The notes: generated from the sequence alone by a model not told the origin. DNA of 64,000 bases from Paenibacillus beijingensis (GCF_000961095.1 NZ_CP011058.1:4914001-4978000), one strand, 5' to 3'; positions 9,452 to 19,227 are shown, counted from the first letter of the stretch. Numbers and translations: made by a program.

Positions 9452-10633
9452 ATGTTAATGTTACCATTTACCAATGAGGAATATCAGGAAAGACTAAAAA
9501 AAGTAAAGGCTGCCATGAGCGACAAAGGCATTGATGTTTTACTGATCACAGATCCATGCAATATGTATTATCTGACCGGGTACAATTTGAAGTCCTATTA
9601 TGTTAATCAAACTGTCTTAGTTGCGTTGGACGATGAAATGCCGCGGTTCATTGGCCGTTACATGGATGCGACCGTCGGCGTACTCATAACAACTTGGCTG
9701 TCAAAAGATCATGTTCATGGGTACAGCGATGACTACGTGGATAACACGACTAAGCATGCAGCGGACTACATATCGGGACTGATTAAAGAATTCGGATACG
9801 GCAAGAAGACGATTGGTATCGAAATGGAACATGACTTTATCACGCCGATGGCATACGAAAGGTATAAGATGGGTTTGCCTGAAGCGAAAATTGTGAATGG
9901 CAGCAAAATAGTTAACTGGGTGAGACTTATAAAATCCGATAACGAGATTGAAATGATGAGGCGCGCCGGTAAGATAACCAGAAAAATCTGGGAGGCCTGC
10001 GTCCAAGCATTCGAACCAGGCGCCAGGCAGTGCGATGTAGCTGCTGCGGTACTTGAGGCTGCCACTCGGGGAACCGAGGAATACGGCGGGGATTATCAAT
10101 CAGGGCCTCCATTGTTTCCCGGCGGCGAGCATGCCGGAGCTTGTCACCTTACGTGGGATGACAGCAGGTATCCGGACAGATACGATATGTATATGGAAAC
10201 AGGGGGTGCTTATAAACGCTATCATTGTCCGGTAACACGTACAATGTGCCTCGGGCAGCCTTCCGAAAAATTCGTTTACACAGCAAATGCTGCCATCGAA
10301 GGTTTGCAAGAGGCGCTTGCAGTTGTCAAGGAGGGTGTGACCTGTGAGGAAGTTGAAGCCGCTTGGAGAAAAACAGTAGCCAAATACGGCATTGAAAAAG
10401 AATCGCGCATTGGCTATTCCGTGGGTATTGCTTATCCTCCAACCTGGGGAGAGAAGACTGTCAGCCTTCGCCCCGGAGATAAGACCGTCCTGAAGCAAAA
10501 CATGACCTTACACTGCATTCCCGGATTGTACTACGAAGATTTCGGCATTACAATCAGTGAGACTTTTAGGGTGACGAAAACAGGCCACGAAAAGTTTTAT
10601 GACATCCCGTTTGATTTGCTAATCAAGAAATAA
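9452..10633 (+). CDS. M24 family hydrolase, ectoine hydrolase (DoeA/EutD)-like
   Basis: A 393-residue pita-bread-fold protein with a creatinase N-terminal domain (about 1-160) and an M24 C-terminal domain (about 165-390). It starts like DoeA (LPFTNEEYQERL, then TDPCNMYYLTGYN). Where metal-dependent aminopeptidases have D-x-G-x-x-Y-x-x-D-x-T-R-T it has METGGAYKRYHCPVTRT, so the usual metal-ligand Asp residues are replaced. This YHCP-x-x-RT pattern is what I associate with ectoine hydrolase and fits a metal-independent, creatinase-like mechanism. ATG 9452 follows a perfect AAGGAGGAG site. The next gene is an Asp/Glu racemase-like protein 50 bp away, so they form an operon. Confidence 0.8.
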   Translation: MLMLPFTNEEYQERLKKVKAAMSDKGIDVLLITDPCNMYYLTGYNLKSYYVNQTVLVALDDEMPRFIGRYMDATVGVLITTWLSKDHVHGYSDDYVDNTTKHAADYISGLIKEFGYGKKTIGIEMEHDFITPMAYERYKMGLPEAKIVNGSKIVNWVRLIKSDNEIEMMRRAGKITRKIWEACVQAFEPGARQCDVAAAVLEAATRGTEEYGGDYQSGPPLFPGGEHAGACHLTWDDSRYPDRYDMYMETGGAYKRYHCPVTRTMCLGQPSEKFVYTANAAIEGLQEALAVVKEGVTCEEVEAAWRKTVAKYGIEKESRIGYSVGIAYPPTWGEKTVSLRPGDKTVLKQNMTLHCIPGLYYEDFGITISETFRVTKTGHEKFYDIPFDLLIKK

Positions 10634-10683
10634 AAGCGCAACGTTTTAAGAAAGGAAATCAGTGTTAGAGAGGAAGGATCGTA

Positions 10684-11358
10684 GTGCAAAACAATTATTC
10701 TCGTGCACTCGGAGTGCTTGCGCTAGATATCGAACAGAATCTTATGCGGGGGTCTTTAATACATAAGGATACTCACGATTACCCGATCCTCATCGAACGA
10801 GTGCCAGGCGCATTTGTTAAAAACGTGGTCGCCGGCGATGAAACCGTCATTAGCAATTATATCAAAACGGGTGAGAAATTAATCAAACAGGGCGTGAGCG
10901 CGCTAACTACCACTTGCGGCTTTACCATACGATTCCAGAAGCAATTATCCTCCGCCCTTAATGTTCCGATAGCAGCGTCAAGTTTGTTGCTGGCTCCGTA
11001 TCTGGCAGCAACATACAAAGACACTATTGGCATAATTACTTATGATTCACGGTCGTTAAAGCCCAGTGATCTTCGATACGCCGGAATAGAAGAAGGAGAT
11101 TGGTCCCGTTTTCCGATTATTGGATTGGAAAATACACAAACATGGTCCGCGATGGCATTACCGGAAAACAACTTCGAATTCGAGATAATGAAGGCAGATC
11201 TTTCTAACGCAGTCGTCCGGTTACTTGACAAATACCCGAATGTAAAATGTATCCTGTTTGAGTGTCATGGTTTCCCTCCCGCTGCCGAACATATACGTAA
11301 AACTTTTAAACTGCCTGTTTACGATGCTGTGTCAAACGCAAAATTGCTTATGACTTGA
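10684..11358 (+). CDS. Aspartate/glutamate racemase family protein
   Basis: A 224-residue member of the Asp/Glu/hydantoin racemase superfamily, which uses a pair of cysteines for proton transfer. The first Cys lies in ALTTTCGF and the second in ILFECHGFPP. Both are present, so it may be an active racemase or isomerase. Some relatives (EutA, maleate isomerase, arylmalonate decarboxylase) do other chemistry on the same fold. GTG at 10684 follows GAGAGGAAGGATC. Its place directly after the ectoine-hydrolase-like gene resembles the eutA-eutD arrangement of ectoine catabolism, but the sequence alone does not fix the substrate. Confidence 0.78.
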   Translation: MQNNYSRALGVLALDIEQNLMRGSLIHKDTHDYPILIERVPGAFVKNVVAGDETVISNYIKTGEKLIKQGVSALTTTCGFTIRFQKQLSSALNVPIAASSLLLAPYLAATYKDTIGIITYDSRSLKPSDLRYAGIEEGDWSRFPIIGLENTQTWSAMALPENNFEFEIMKADLSNAVVRLLDKYPNVKCILFECHGFPPAAEHIRKTFKLPVYDAVSNAKLLMT

Positions 11359-11434
11359 GTGTTGCGATTTCCTGTGTGTCTCCTAATAACAAATGCCTTC
11401 ATTAGGAAATCCCTTACAACTTATGAAAAAGTAG

Positions 11435-11508
11435 TTGACATCGATACATTCCATAAGCTACCTTGAAGTTCAAGGGTATTATTGGAAACATATTTCACAA
11501 TACAGAAA
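11435..11508 (+). promoter_or_regulatory. Duplicated promoter module with GGAAA-N15-AGAAA element
   Basis: This 296-bp gap (11359-11654) holds a diverged copy of the 5011-5175 region. TTGACA at 11435 is followed by a TAAGCTA block and GAAGTT, then GGAAA-N15-AGAAA at 11484-11508, then CAACCGA and a GATGGATGTTTC block that copies the first bases of the FetA-like gene. So a promoter/operator unit with a few codons of FetA was duplicated and now stands ahead of the M17 aminopeptidase. Shared regulation of the two loci is inference. Confidence 0.5.
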
Positions 11509-11657
11509 AGTGAAATCGAGTGCTGTGTTGAACGGCTATGCAACCGAGTTACTTGTTGCTGCTGAAAAGGGGACTTAGATGGATGTTTCAGCCGTGGAAT
11601 ATCAAATCGAAATCATGCCCGGTATTGTTAAAGCGCTATGCAGGACGGTGAGAGATG

Positions 11658-13199
11658 ATGAGTTACCAGCGGGTGCGCACACAATTTGCATTCGGAGCAG
11701 CGGATAAGCTCAGAGAAGAGGTCGATGCCCTCATCGTGTTTGTCCGTGAGGAAGAGTTGTTATCATCACAGCCGGAAGGCTGGCTCCACCCTCAAGTGGA
11801 TCATTTGTTGCGCAGCTATTACGCCAAGTCGATATTTAAAGCAAAACCGCAAGAGACACAGGTGATTCCGACGTTCGGCTTCACTGCCGGCAGCCATGCC
11901 GTATTTATCGGCATAGGGAACCCGCCTTATAACACGGACCATTTGCGCAATGCGGGAGCTGCCGCTGCGAAAGCAGTGGAACGGCTGAAGGCCGAGCATG
12001 TTCAAATCAGGCTGCCGCAAGATATCGTTGCCGGGGCATGCGGGTGCGATGCCGGGCAAGCGGCTCAAGCGATTACGGAAGGGTTTCTGTTATGGCTCCA
12101 CAAGCGGCTGCCGAGAAAAAGAGAGCATAACCGGCGTCACGCCGTTCAATCCGTCACTCTGCTTCCGGGATCGGGCGAACCGAAGGACAGCGAGACGTTC
12201 AGGGACGCTTGGACGAGCGGAGTGGCTCGCGGCATTCTGTTTGCGGAAGCAACCGGATATGCCCGGGATTTGACTAACATGCCAGGGAACAGCTTGAATC
12301 CGCAAGGGTTAGCCGAGGAAGCCATCCGGCTGGCAAAACGGCTCGGCCTTGAATGCGAAATTATAGACGAATCGGCAGCGGCCGAGCAGGGGATGGGAAG
12401 TCTGCTTGCCGTCGGTCAGGGAAGCAAAAATCCGCCGCGCATGATCGTTATGGAATATCAGGGCGCTCCGGAACGAGAAGAAGTATGGGGCTTGATCGGC
12501 AAAGGCATCACCTTCGATTCCGGAGGGTTATCGATAAAGAAATCCGATGAAATGGAAAACATGATGCTCGATATGGGCGGCGCCGCCGCAGTGCTTGGTG
12601 CGATGCATATCATCGGAGCAGAGCGTCCGGCCGTGAATGTCGTAGCGGTCATTCCCGCCGCCGAGAATATGCCTTCGGATCGTTCCTACAAACCGGGAGA
12701 CGTCCTGACAACGATGAGCGGACGAACAATTGAAGTCATCGATACAGATGCAGAAGGCCGTATCGTACTGGCCGACGCAATGACAACGGCAATCCGGCGG
12801 GGAGCAACGAAGCTGATTGACGTGGCCACGTTGACCTATGCGGTAATTGTCGCTTTTGACGATCACATTACGGGTGCGGTAAGCAATAACGAAGTGCTGC
12901 AGCAACAGGTATTGGAGGCGGGACGCCGGACAGGTGAACGGATTTGGGCGCTGCCGACGGACGATTACTACTTCAAGAAGCTCGAAAGCGACGCGGCCGA
13001 TTTGAAAAATTTCGATAAGTCAAGCGGAGACGCGATCGTTGCCGGTCTTTTCATCGGTGTGTTCGCCGAAGGAATGCCTTGGGTACATCTGGATATCGGA
13101 GGAACCGGTTGGCTGAGCGAGGATCGCGGCTGCGTGCGTAAAGGAGGTACGGGCGTCATGGTTCGGACATTGGCCGAACTGATCGTTTCCGGCCAATGA
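11658..13199 (+). CDS. pepA: Leucyl aminopeptidase, M17 family
   Basis: A 513-residue cytosolic two-metal aminopeptidase that trims N-terminal residues from peptides. The N-terminal domain (about 1-165) is variable. The catalytic domain carries GKGITFDSGGLSIK (metal-binding Lys and Asp), a conserved MLDMGGAAAVLG segment, and NTDAEGR-type VIDTDAEGRIVLADA with the catalytic Arg and metal ligands. Adjacent ATGs occur at 11655 and 11658. The second has the better spacing to GGTGAG. The gene begins after the duplicated promoter module. With the S9 and M20 enzymes and the peptide importer it supports breakdown of imported peptides. Confidence 0.93.
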   Translation: MSYQRVRTQFAFGAADKLREEVDALIVFVREEELLSSQPEGWLHPQVDHLLRSYYAKSIFKAKPQETQVIPTFGFTAGSHAVFIGIGNPPYNTDHLRNAGAAAAKAVERLKAEHVQIRLPQDIVAGACGCDAGQAAQAITEGFLLWLHKRLPRKREHNRRHAVQSVTLLPGSGEPKDSETFRDAWTSGVARGILFAEATGYARDLTNMPGNSLNPQGLAEEAIRLAKRLGLECEIIDESAAAEQGMGSLLAVGQGSKNPPRMIVMEYQGAPEREEVWGLIGKGITFDSGGLSIKKSDEMENMMLDMGGAAAVLGAMHIIGAERPAVNVVAVIPAAENMPSDRSYKPGDVLTTMSGRTIEVIDTDAEGRIVLADAMTTAIRRGATKLIDVATLTYAVIVAFDDHITGAVSNNEVLQQQVLEAGRRTGERIWALPTDDYYFKKLESDAADLKNFDKSSGDAIVAGLFIGVFAEGMPWVHLDIGGTGWLSEDRGCVRKGGTGVMVRTLAELIVSGQ

Positions 13200-13454
13200 C
13201 ACATGATTTTCCGTATAAAAATTTATTTCAATCTCTCCTCATATATAATAATTTATACTTCGATGGAGGAATCCTAGGCTATTTTCTGGTGAAATGAGGC
13301 ATTTCCCATCCAAAAATGGACATCCGGGTCTGAAAATGAAGAATAAATTATACTTTATCTCGAAATATTTATTGTCATATGTATAATATTTGTAAATAGA
13401 GAATTTTATAACAGGAAATAGAAGTAAAGATGGGGGAAATAGGGAGTGGAAAAA

Positions 13455-14417
13455 ATGGCAAAGGTATTGGTAATTAATCAGGATTTGTTTCAGCAGCTTG
13501 TTACTTTTGAAGAAACCATAGCAATCGTCGAGCAGGCGTTTACCCGGTTTTATCAACAAAGAAGCATTGTTTTTCCTGCCGTCCGGCATCCGATCGAAGA
13601 GCATAACGGCATTTTCAGCATCAAATCGTCGTATCTGATCGATGACAGTTCGGTTGGTCTCAAAACCGGGGGATTCTGGAAAAACAACAGCAAGATCGGC
13701 AAGACCAATCATCAATCGACCATGCTTCTGTTAAACCCGGAAACGGGAGAACCGGTCTGTTTGATGGATGCCAACTATTTGACGGGAATACGCACAGGAG
13801 CCGCCGGAGCTGTAGCGGCAAAATACTTGGCACGCCAGAATAGCAGAACTGTCAGCCTGATCGGCGCGGGCGTACAAGCACGCACTCAGCTTGAAGGGCT
13901 GACTCACCTGTTCTCCATTGAGAAAGTCACCGTTGTTTCACACACGGAAGAATCCTCCAGGAAGCTCGCAGAGGAGATTCGGCAAAAGGGGATTGCTGCC
14001 GAACACTCCGTTTCGCCCCGACAAGCAGTGGAGCAATCCGATATCGTCATCACCACTACCCCTTCATTCTCTCCTGTAATCAAAACCTCTTGGCTCACGG
14101 ATGGGACCCACATTAATGCGATAGGAAGCGATACAAAAGGAAAGCGTGAAATCGAGATGGACCGAATGCCGGACAAAGTGGTATGCGACTATTGGGAACA
14201 GTCCTCCAGTTTGGGCGAGCTTCAGAATCAGGTAACAAGAAAAGTTCTTTATGGGGAGCTCGGCGAAATTACAAGCGGTGAGAAACCGGGACGGCAGTCC
14301 GCAAGCGAAATGACGTTGTTTGATTCAACCGGGATCTCTGTACAAGACCTCAGCGTTGCGGCATTTGCCTACCGAAAAGCGATGGACTTGAAGAAAGGCG
14401 TTTATGTAGAACTTTAA
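13455..14417 (+). CDS. Ornithine cyclodeaminase / mu-crystallin family protein
   Basis: A 320-residue NAD(P)-dependent enzyme of the ornithine cyclodeaminase superfamily. Members include ornithine cyclodeaminase, alanine dehydrogenase, ketimine reductase and EutC. The dinucleotide-binding site is VSLIGAGVQARTQLEGL. Upstream is the substrate region GLKTGGFWKNN, and TGIRTGAAGAVAAKYLA is a family hallmark. I chose ATG 13455 because AGGGAG lies eight bases before it. The GTG at 13446 lies within that site. The 246-bp gap before the gene is AT-rich and contains TATAAT at 13382-13387, a possible -10 box with a poor -35. In the eut pathway this fold acts as EutC. Confidence 0.87.
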   Translation: MAKVLVINQDLFQQLVTFEETIAIVEQAFTRFYQQRSIVFPAVRHPIEEHNGIFSIKSSYLIDDSSVGLKTGGFWKNNSKIGKTNHQSTMLLLNPETGEPVCLMDANYLTGIRTGAAGAVAAKYLARQNSRTVSLIGAGVQARTQLEGLTHLFSIEKVTVVSHTEESSRKLAEEIRQKGIAAEHSVSPRQAVEQSDIVITTTPSFSPVIKTSWLTDGTHINAIGSDTKGKREIEMDRMPDKVVCDYWEQSSSLGELQNQVTRKVLYGELGEITSGEKPGRQSASEMTLFDSTGISVQDLSVAAFAYRKAMDLKKGVYVEL

Positions 14418-14522
14418 TACTATTTCTCTCTCTTGATTTGAATTCGGAGTACTCCTCTTTAAATTCCGTTTGCTTGATATGAAAGTTCAATTATTCACCA
14501 AATAGATTTGGAGTTGATCGAA

Positions 14523-16190
14523 ATGAGAATGAAATCTTTCCTTGGGTCCATCATGGCGCTGGTTATCGGCTTCACCGTGCTAACCGGCTGTAATTTTGGT
14601 TCGTCGGGCAAAAATACGAGTTCCACAAGTACTAGCAATGAAACCGGTTCGAGCGCCGCTCCAACACTTCCAAAACAGATTTTGAATATGATCGAAGGCG
14701 ATGAAATCTCGACGCTGGATACCGCGAAGGATATGAATGCGATCTCAGCGAACGCCATGAACAGCCTCTACGAGGGACTGTTCCGATACAATGACAAGGA
14801 TCAGCCGGAGCTGGCCCTTGCCGAGAAGCATGAAGCGAGCGAGGACGGATTAACCCACACCTTTACACTGCGCGATGCCAAATGGTCGAACGGCGATCCG
14901 GTCACGGCGCACGATTTTGAATATGGCTGGAAACGGGTGGCGAAAGAGAACGGGCCATATATATCGCTATTCGAATTGGCCGCTTTGCTAAACGTGACTA
15001 AAATCATGAACGGTGAAATGAAGCCTGACGATCTGGGCGTTAAAGCGATTGACGACAAGACGCTGGAGGTAAAACTTTCCGCGCCTAGTCCGATGTTGGA
15101 AATGCTGATGGCACTGCCGATTTTCGCCCCGCAAAACGAGAAGTTCGTTACACAGGCCGGCGAAAAATACGGGCTTGAGTACGATAAAGTGTTGTCCAAC
15201 GGACCGTTTGTGATGACCGAATGGAAGCATAACCAGAGCTGGCAGTACAAAAAAAATGAACAGTACTGGGACGCCGAACATGTCAAACTGGAAGAGGTCA
15301 ACGTCTTTGTCGTAAAAGAAGGTTCGGCTGCGGTCAACTTGTTTGAGACGGAAAAGGTGGATCGGGCGGTTTATTTGAGTCCGTCTGATGTGGCCGGCTA
15401 CGAGGGATCGGAACATCTCATCAAGATGGCGACAACTTCCAACAGCTTCATACGGCTCAATCCTGATTTTGCTCCGTTCAAGAATGAAAATATCAGACGT
15501 GCGATCAGTATGGCTATGGATCGGGAAAGTTTGACGAGCATCATATTGAATGACGGAACCATTCCATCCTATGGCATCGTGCCGGCTCATTTTTCCTTAT
15601 CGCCGGATAACAAATATTTCCGTGAAGCAAACGGCGAATTGAGCAAAGGCACGAAGGAAGAGGCTCAAGCGTTATGGCAAAAAGGTTTGGCGGAAATCGG
15701 GCAAACGAAAGTGGAACCGACCTTGATCTTCTCGGACGAAGATTGGTCCAAAAAAACGGCGGAATTTTTGAAGGCGCAGCTTGAGAAAGATTTGCCGGGA
15801 TTCACCTTGAAATTGGAGACGGTCCCGTTCGATCAACGGATCACTCGGGAAAAAGCGTTTGATTATGAAATGACGTTATCCACATGGGGGGCCGACTATA
15901 ACGATCCGACGGCTTTCTTGGATATGTGGGTCACAGGCAGGGCGGCCAATCGAATGAAGTATTCCAATCCGGCCTACGATGAGCTGCTTGCGAAGTCCAA
16001 CGTCGAAACGGATCCGAAAAAACGTTATGACATGCTGCTTGAACTGGAAAAGATGCTCATTAAAGATGATGCGGCGTTCGTGCCGTTGATGCAATTCGGC
16101 AATTTAATCTTAAAGCGCAGCAATGTCAAAGGGATGATTGAGCATTACAGCGGGATCGAGTATTCCTTGAAGTGGGCCTATATCGAATAG
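14523..16190 (+). CDS. Oligopeptide ABC transporter substrate-binding lipoprotein
   Basis: A 555-residue extracellular binding protein of SBP family 5 (OppA/DppA type). The signal peptide ends in a lipobox, VLTGC, with the lipidated Cys at residue 23, followed by a Ser/Thr-rich linker to about residue 50. Mature-domain hallmarks are the DEISTLDTAKDM start, the LTHTFTLRDAKWSNGDPVTAHDF-type block and WGADYNDPTAFLD near the C-terminus, typical of OppA. ATG 14523 has GGAG 12 bases upstream. An in-frame TTG at 14508 is less likely. It opens a five-gene importer operon. A perfect 10-bp palindrome (GGAGTACTCC, 14446-14455) lies upstream and could be an operator. Confidence 0.94.
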   Translation: MRMKSFLGSIMALVIGFTVLTGCNFGSSGKNTSSTSTSNETGSSAAPTLPKQILNMIEGDEISTLDTAKDMNAISANAMNSLYEGLFRYNDKDQPELALAEKHEASEDGLTHTFTLRDAKWSNGDPVTAHDFEYGWKRVAKENGPYISLFELAALLNVTKIMNGEMKPDDLGVKAIDDKTLEVKLSAPSPMLEMLMALPIFAPQNEKFVTQAGEKYGLEYDKVLSNGPFVMTEWKHNQSWQYKKNEQYWDAEHVKLEEVNVFVVKEGSAAVNLFETEKVDRAVYLSPSDVAGYEGSEHLIKMATTSNSFIRLNPDFAPFKNENIRRAISMAMDRESLTSIILNDGTIPSYGIVPAHFSLSPDNKYFREANGELSKGTKEEAQALWQKGLAEIGQTKVEPTLIFSDEDWSKKTAEFLKAQLEKDLPGFTLKLETVPFDQRITREKAFDYEMTLSTWGADYNDPTAFLDMWVTGRAANRMKYSNPAYDELLAKSNVETDPKKRYDMLLELEKMLIKDDAAFVPLMQFGNLILKRSNVKGMIEHYSGIEYSLKWAYIE

Positions 16191-16227
16191 GACGTGCACC
16201 AAGGAGCGAAATGTTGGAGGTATCCGG

Positions 16228-17160
16228 ATGATACGGTTTTTATTGAAACGATTTGTGATCATGGCGACAACGCTGTTCATCATCGCGACGGTAACCTTTT
16301 TTCTGATGAAATTGTTGCCTGGTACGCCTTACAGCAGACCCGATAAACTTACTGAGCAGCAAATCGCCATGATGAACAAAAAATACGGACTCGATCAGCC
16401 GGTGCCGATTCAATATGCCCGCTATATGGGAAATCTGATTCAGGGCGATTTGGGCGTCTCCTTCCATTACAAGGGACGCCCCGTCTCCCAAATCATATTG
16501 GAGCGGATCGGACCCTCGGCCCTGATCGGGTTTCAAGCGTTGATCTTCGGGTCGATGATTGGCCTGGGGTTAGGCATCATTTCGGCATTAAAGCCAAATA
16601 CACTGTTAGATTACGGATCGGTAACATTGGCTGTACTGGGCATGTCCATCCCTTCATTCGTATTGGCCTCACTCTTGCAGTATTACATCGGGGTAAAACT
16701 GAAGTGGCTGCCTCCAGGATTGTGGGAAAGCTACTCCTCTTCGCTGCTTCCTTCGCTAGCGCTGTCGGTTATCGTCATCGCGACCGTGGCCCGTTTTATC
16801 CGGGGTGAAATGCTGGAAGTGTTGGGTCAGGAATATATTATGACCGCCCGGGCGAAAGGAATTACCGAAGGGGGAGTCATGATCAGGCATGTGCTTCGCA
16901 ACTCTTTGATTCCCGTCGTCACTATGATGGGTCCGCTTGCGGTCGGGATCATAACCGGGACGCTCGTGATTGAGAAAATTTTCTCCGTTCCGGGATTGGG
17001 AGAACAATTTGTTCTCTCCATTATGTCGAAAGATTACAGCGTCATCATGGGCGTCACGCTCTTTTACAGCGCGTTGTTTATCCTGACCGTCTTTCTGGTT
17101 GACGTTTTTTACGGCATACTGGATCCGCGTATTCGTGAATCAAAGGGGGAAGGCGCATGA
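16228..17160 (+). CDS. Peptide ABC transporter permease (OppB/DppB type)
   Basis: A 310-residue inner-membrane permease with about six membrane segments. The N-terminal helix (RFLLKRFVIMATTLFII) and the KLLPGTPYS segment are typical of OppB/DppB. The EAA coupling loop is seen at about residues 205-225 (ARAKGITEGGVMIRHVLRN). It pairs with the following permease to form the membrane channel of the oligopeptide importer. ATG 16228 follows TTGGAGG. Its stop overlaps the next start in ATGA, so translation is coupled. Confidence 0.93.
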   Translation: MIRFLLKRFVIMATTLFIIATVTFFLMKLLPGTPYSRPDKLTEQQIAMMNKKYGLDQPVPIQYARYMGNLIQGDLGVSFHYKGRPVSQIILERIGPSALIGFQALIFGSMIGLGLGIISALKPNTLLDYGSVTLAVLGMSIPSFVLASLLQYYIGVKLKWLPPGLWESYSSSLLPSLALSVIVIATVARFIRGEMLEVLGQEYIMTARAKGITEGGVMIRHVLRNSLIPVVTMMGPLAVGIITGTLVIEKIFSVPGLGEQFVLSIMSKDYSVIMGVTLFYSALFILTVFLVDVFYGILDPRIRESKGEGA

Positions 17161-18182
17161 GCAGGCTGAAATTAGCCGAGTCGGTTCCGGCCGATATCGG
17201 GGAAGACCTGTTTGTACCGGAGCCGGCTGACGAAAATCGAAGCAACGAAGCTTCCGCCCCTTCAAATTCTCCCTGGAGAGATGCGTTCAGACGATTGCGG
17301 GCAAGCAAGGGAGTTGTTCTATCCGCCATTCTGCTCCTGATCATAACGTCGATTGCCATCGTCGGGCCGGCCGTAAGCAAATACGCGTACGATGAACAGA
17401 ATGTAGCTCATTCCAATCTGCCGCCCAAAATTCCCGGTTTGCAATGGCTCGGATTTGACGGCAAGGACCGCCAGGGCACAGACGTGTATGGGCAGCGGAA
17501 CATCGATACGGCCTACTGGTTCGGCACCGATGAGTTCGGCCGGGATCTGTGGACGAGGGTGTGGAAAGGGACGCAAATCTCGCTGTTCATCGCCCTGATT
17601 GCCGCCATGCTGGATTTATTTATCGGCGTTTTGTATGGCGGACTGTCGGCTTATTATGGCGGAAAAGTGGACAATGCGATGGAACGGGTCATTGAAATTT
17701 TGATGGGAATTCCGAGCCTGATTGTGATCGTCCTGTTCACGATCATCTTGGAACCGGGGATCTTGTCGATCATATTGGCCATGATCATTACTGGATGGGT
17801 CGGCATGGCGCGGATTGTTCGCGGTCAGATCCTGAAATTAAAGGTGCAGGAGTTTGTGCTGGCTGCAAGAACGCTGGGCGTTTCGAACAGACGCATTATT
17901 TGGAAGCATTTGATGCCAAATGCAATGGGGCCGATTATCGTCAACGTCATGTTTGACCTTCCGACGGCAATCTTCTTTGAGGCATTTTTAAGTTTCATCG
18001 GTTTGGGCTTACAAGCTCCGCTTTCGTCATTGGGGGTTCTCATTAACGACGGGTTTAAACAGATGCGCATGTTTCCCTATAAACTGGTGATTCCGGCTGT
18101 GATGATCAGTTTGATCCTGATCTGTTTCAACCTGCTCGCGGACGGGCTCCGTGATGCGCTGGACCCGAAAACGAAGAAATGA
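17157..18182 (+). CDS. Peptide ABC transporter permease (OppC/DppC type)
   Basis: A 341-residue permease, second membrane subunit of the importer. It begins with a long cytoplasmic N-terminal region (about 1-45) before the first membrane helix. It carries the OppC/DppC mark FGTDEFGRDLWTRVWKG, and the EAA loop at about 235-260 (LAARTLGVSNRRIIWKHL). Translation probably couples to the preceding gene through ATGA at 17157-17160. The ATPase genes follow at once. Confidence 0.93.
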   Translation: MSRLKLAESVPADIGEDLFVPEPADENRSNEASAPSNSPWRDAFRRLRASKGVVLSAILLLIITSIAIVGPAVSKYAYDEQNVAHSNLPPKIPGLQWLGFDGKDRQGTDVYGQRNIDTAYWFGTDEFGRDLWTRVWKGTQISLFIALIAAMLDLFIGVLYGGLSAYYGGKVDNAMERVIEILMGIPSLIVIVLFTIILEPGILSIILAMIITGWVGMARIVRGQILKLKVQEFVLAARTLGVSNRRIIWKHLMPNAMGPIIVNVMFDLPTAIFFEAFLSFIGLGLQAPLSSLGVLINDGFKQMRMFPYKLVIPAVMISLILICFNLLADGLRDALDPKTKK

Positions 18183-18195
18183 TAAGGAGACTTTA

Positions 18196-19227
18196 ATGAA
18201 TAGACCGATCCTTGCCGTTGAAAACCTGGAGGTTTCTTTTCATACGCAAAGCGGAATCGTTGATGCCGTAAGAGGGGTCAGCTTTTCCTTGCAAAAGGGC
18301 GAAACGCTGGCCATCGTGGGCGAGTCCGGCTCAGGCAAATCCGTAACGGCGAAATCGATCATGGGTCTGTTGCCAAAGCAAATCGCGAGCAAGCGCGCGG
18401 GAAAGATCATGTACGAAGGAAAGAACATCCTGGAATTTTCCCGCCGGAAGATGCAGGATTTGCGCGGTGCGGAAATTTCGATGGTATTCCAGGACCCGAT
18501 GACCTCATTAAACCCCACGATGACAATCGGAAAACAACTGAGAGAAGGTCTGTACCGGCATCGGAAAATATCAAGAGCGAAAGCCGCGCAAAAAGCGGTT
18601 GAAATGCTGAAAATGGTCGGGATTCCAAATGCGGAAGAGCGGGTGGACGCTTATCCGCACCAATTTTCCGGCGGAATGAGACAGCGGGTCGTCATTGCGA
18701 TGGCGCTAGCATGCGATCCTAAAGTACTGATTGCGGATGAACCGACAACGGCGCTCGATGTGACCATTCAAGCGCAAATTATGGATCTGATGCGGGAGCT
18801 GCAGAGGAAGACGGGAACCGCGATTATTCTGATTACCCACGATTTGGGCGTTGTCGCCAAGATGGCGAAAAAAGTGGCCGTCATGTACGCTGGAGAGATA
18901 GTTGAGATGGGACCGGTTGAAGACATCTTCTACCGACCCATGCATCCTTATACGCGGGGACTGCTGCAATCGATGCCCAGGCTGGATGCGCTGCGGAGCG
19001 AACCGCTCGTCCCGATTCCCGGCTCCCCGCCCGATTTATCCCAGCTGCAGCAGGGCTGTCCGTTTGCGCCTAGGTGCGCTCATGTCATGAAGGTGTGCAA
19101 AACGTATACCCCACTGACGAAAGAAACGCACAACGGGCATATGGCCAAATGCTGGCTTCTTGATGAAAGGGCGCGCCGTGCGGACTGGCTTGTCGGAGAG
19201 CGCGGGGAGGTGGCCGTTCATGGATAA
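18196..19227 (+). CDS. Peptide ABC transporter ATP-binding protein (OppD/DppD type)
   Basis: A 343-residue ATPase of the oligopeptide importer. Walker A is [13 protein letters not shown], the Q-loop [10 protein letters not shown], the signature [15 protein letters not shown] and Walker [14 protein letters not shown]. The C-terminal oligopeptide-transporter extension has the cysteine-rich CPFAPRC motif that can hold an Fe-S cluster in DppD-type proteins. I chose ATG 18196, preceded by AAGGAG. The longer open frame begins inside the permease gene. The 3' end overlaps the next ATPase start by eight bases. Confidence 0.93.
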   Translation: MNRPILAVENLEVSFHTQSGIVDAVRGVSFSLQKGETLAIVGESGSGKSVTAKSIMGLLPKQIASKRAGKIMYEGKNILEFSRRKMQDLRGAEISMVFQDPMTSLNPTMTIGKQLREGLYRHRKISRAKAAQKAVEMLKMVGIPNAEERVDAYPHQFSGGMRQRVVIAMALACDPKVLIADEPTTALDVTIQAQIMDLMRELQRKTGTAIILITHDLGVVAKMAKKVAVMYAGEIVEMGPVEDIFYRPMHPYTRGLLQSMPRLDALRSEPLVPIPGSPPDLSQLQQGCPFAPRCAHVMKVCKTYTPLTKETHNGHMAKCWLLDERARRADWLVGERGEVAVHG

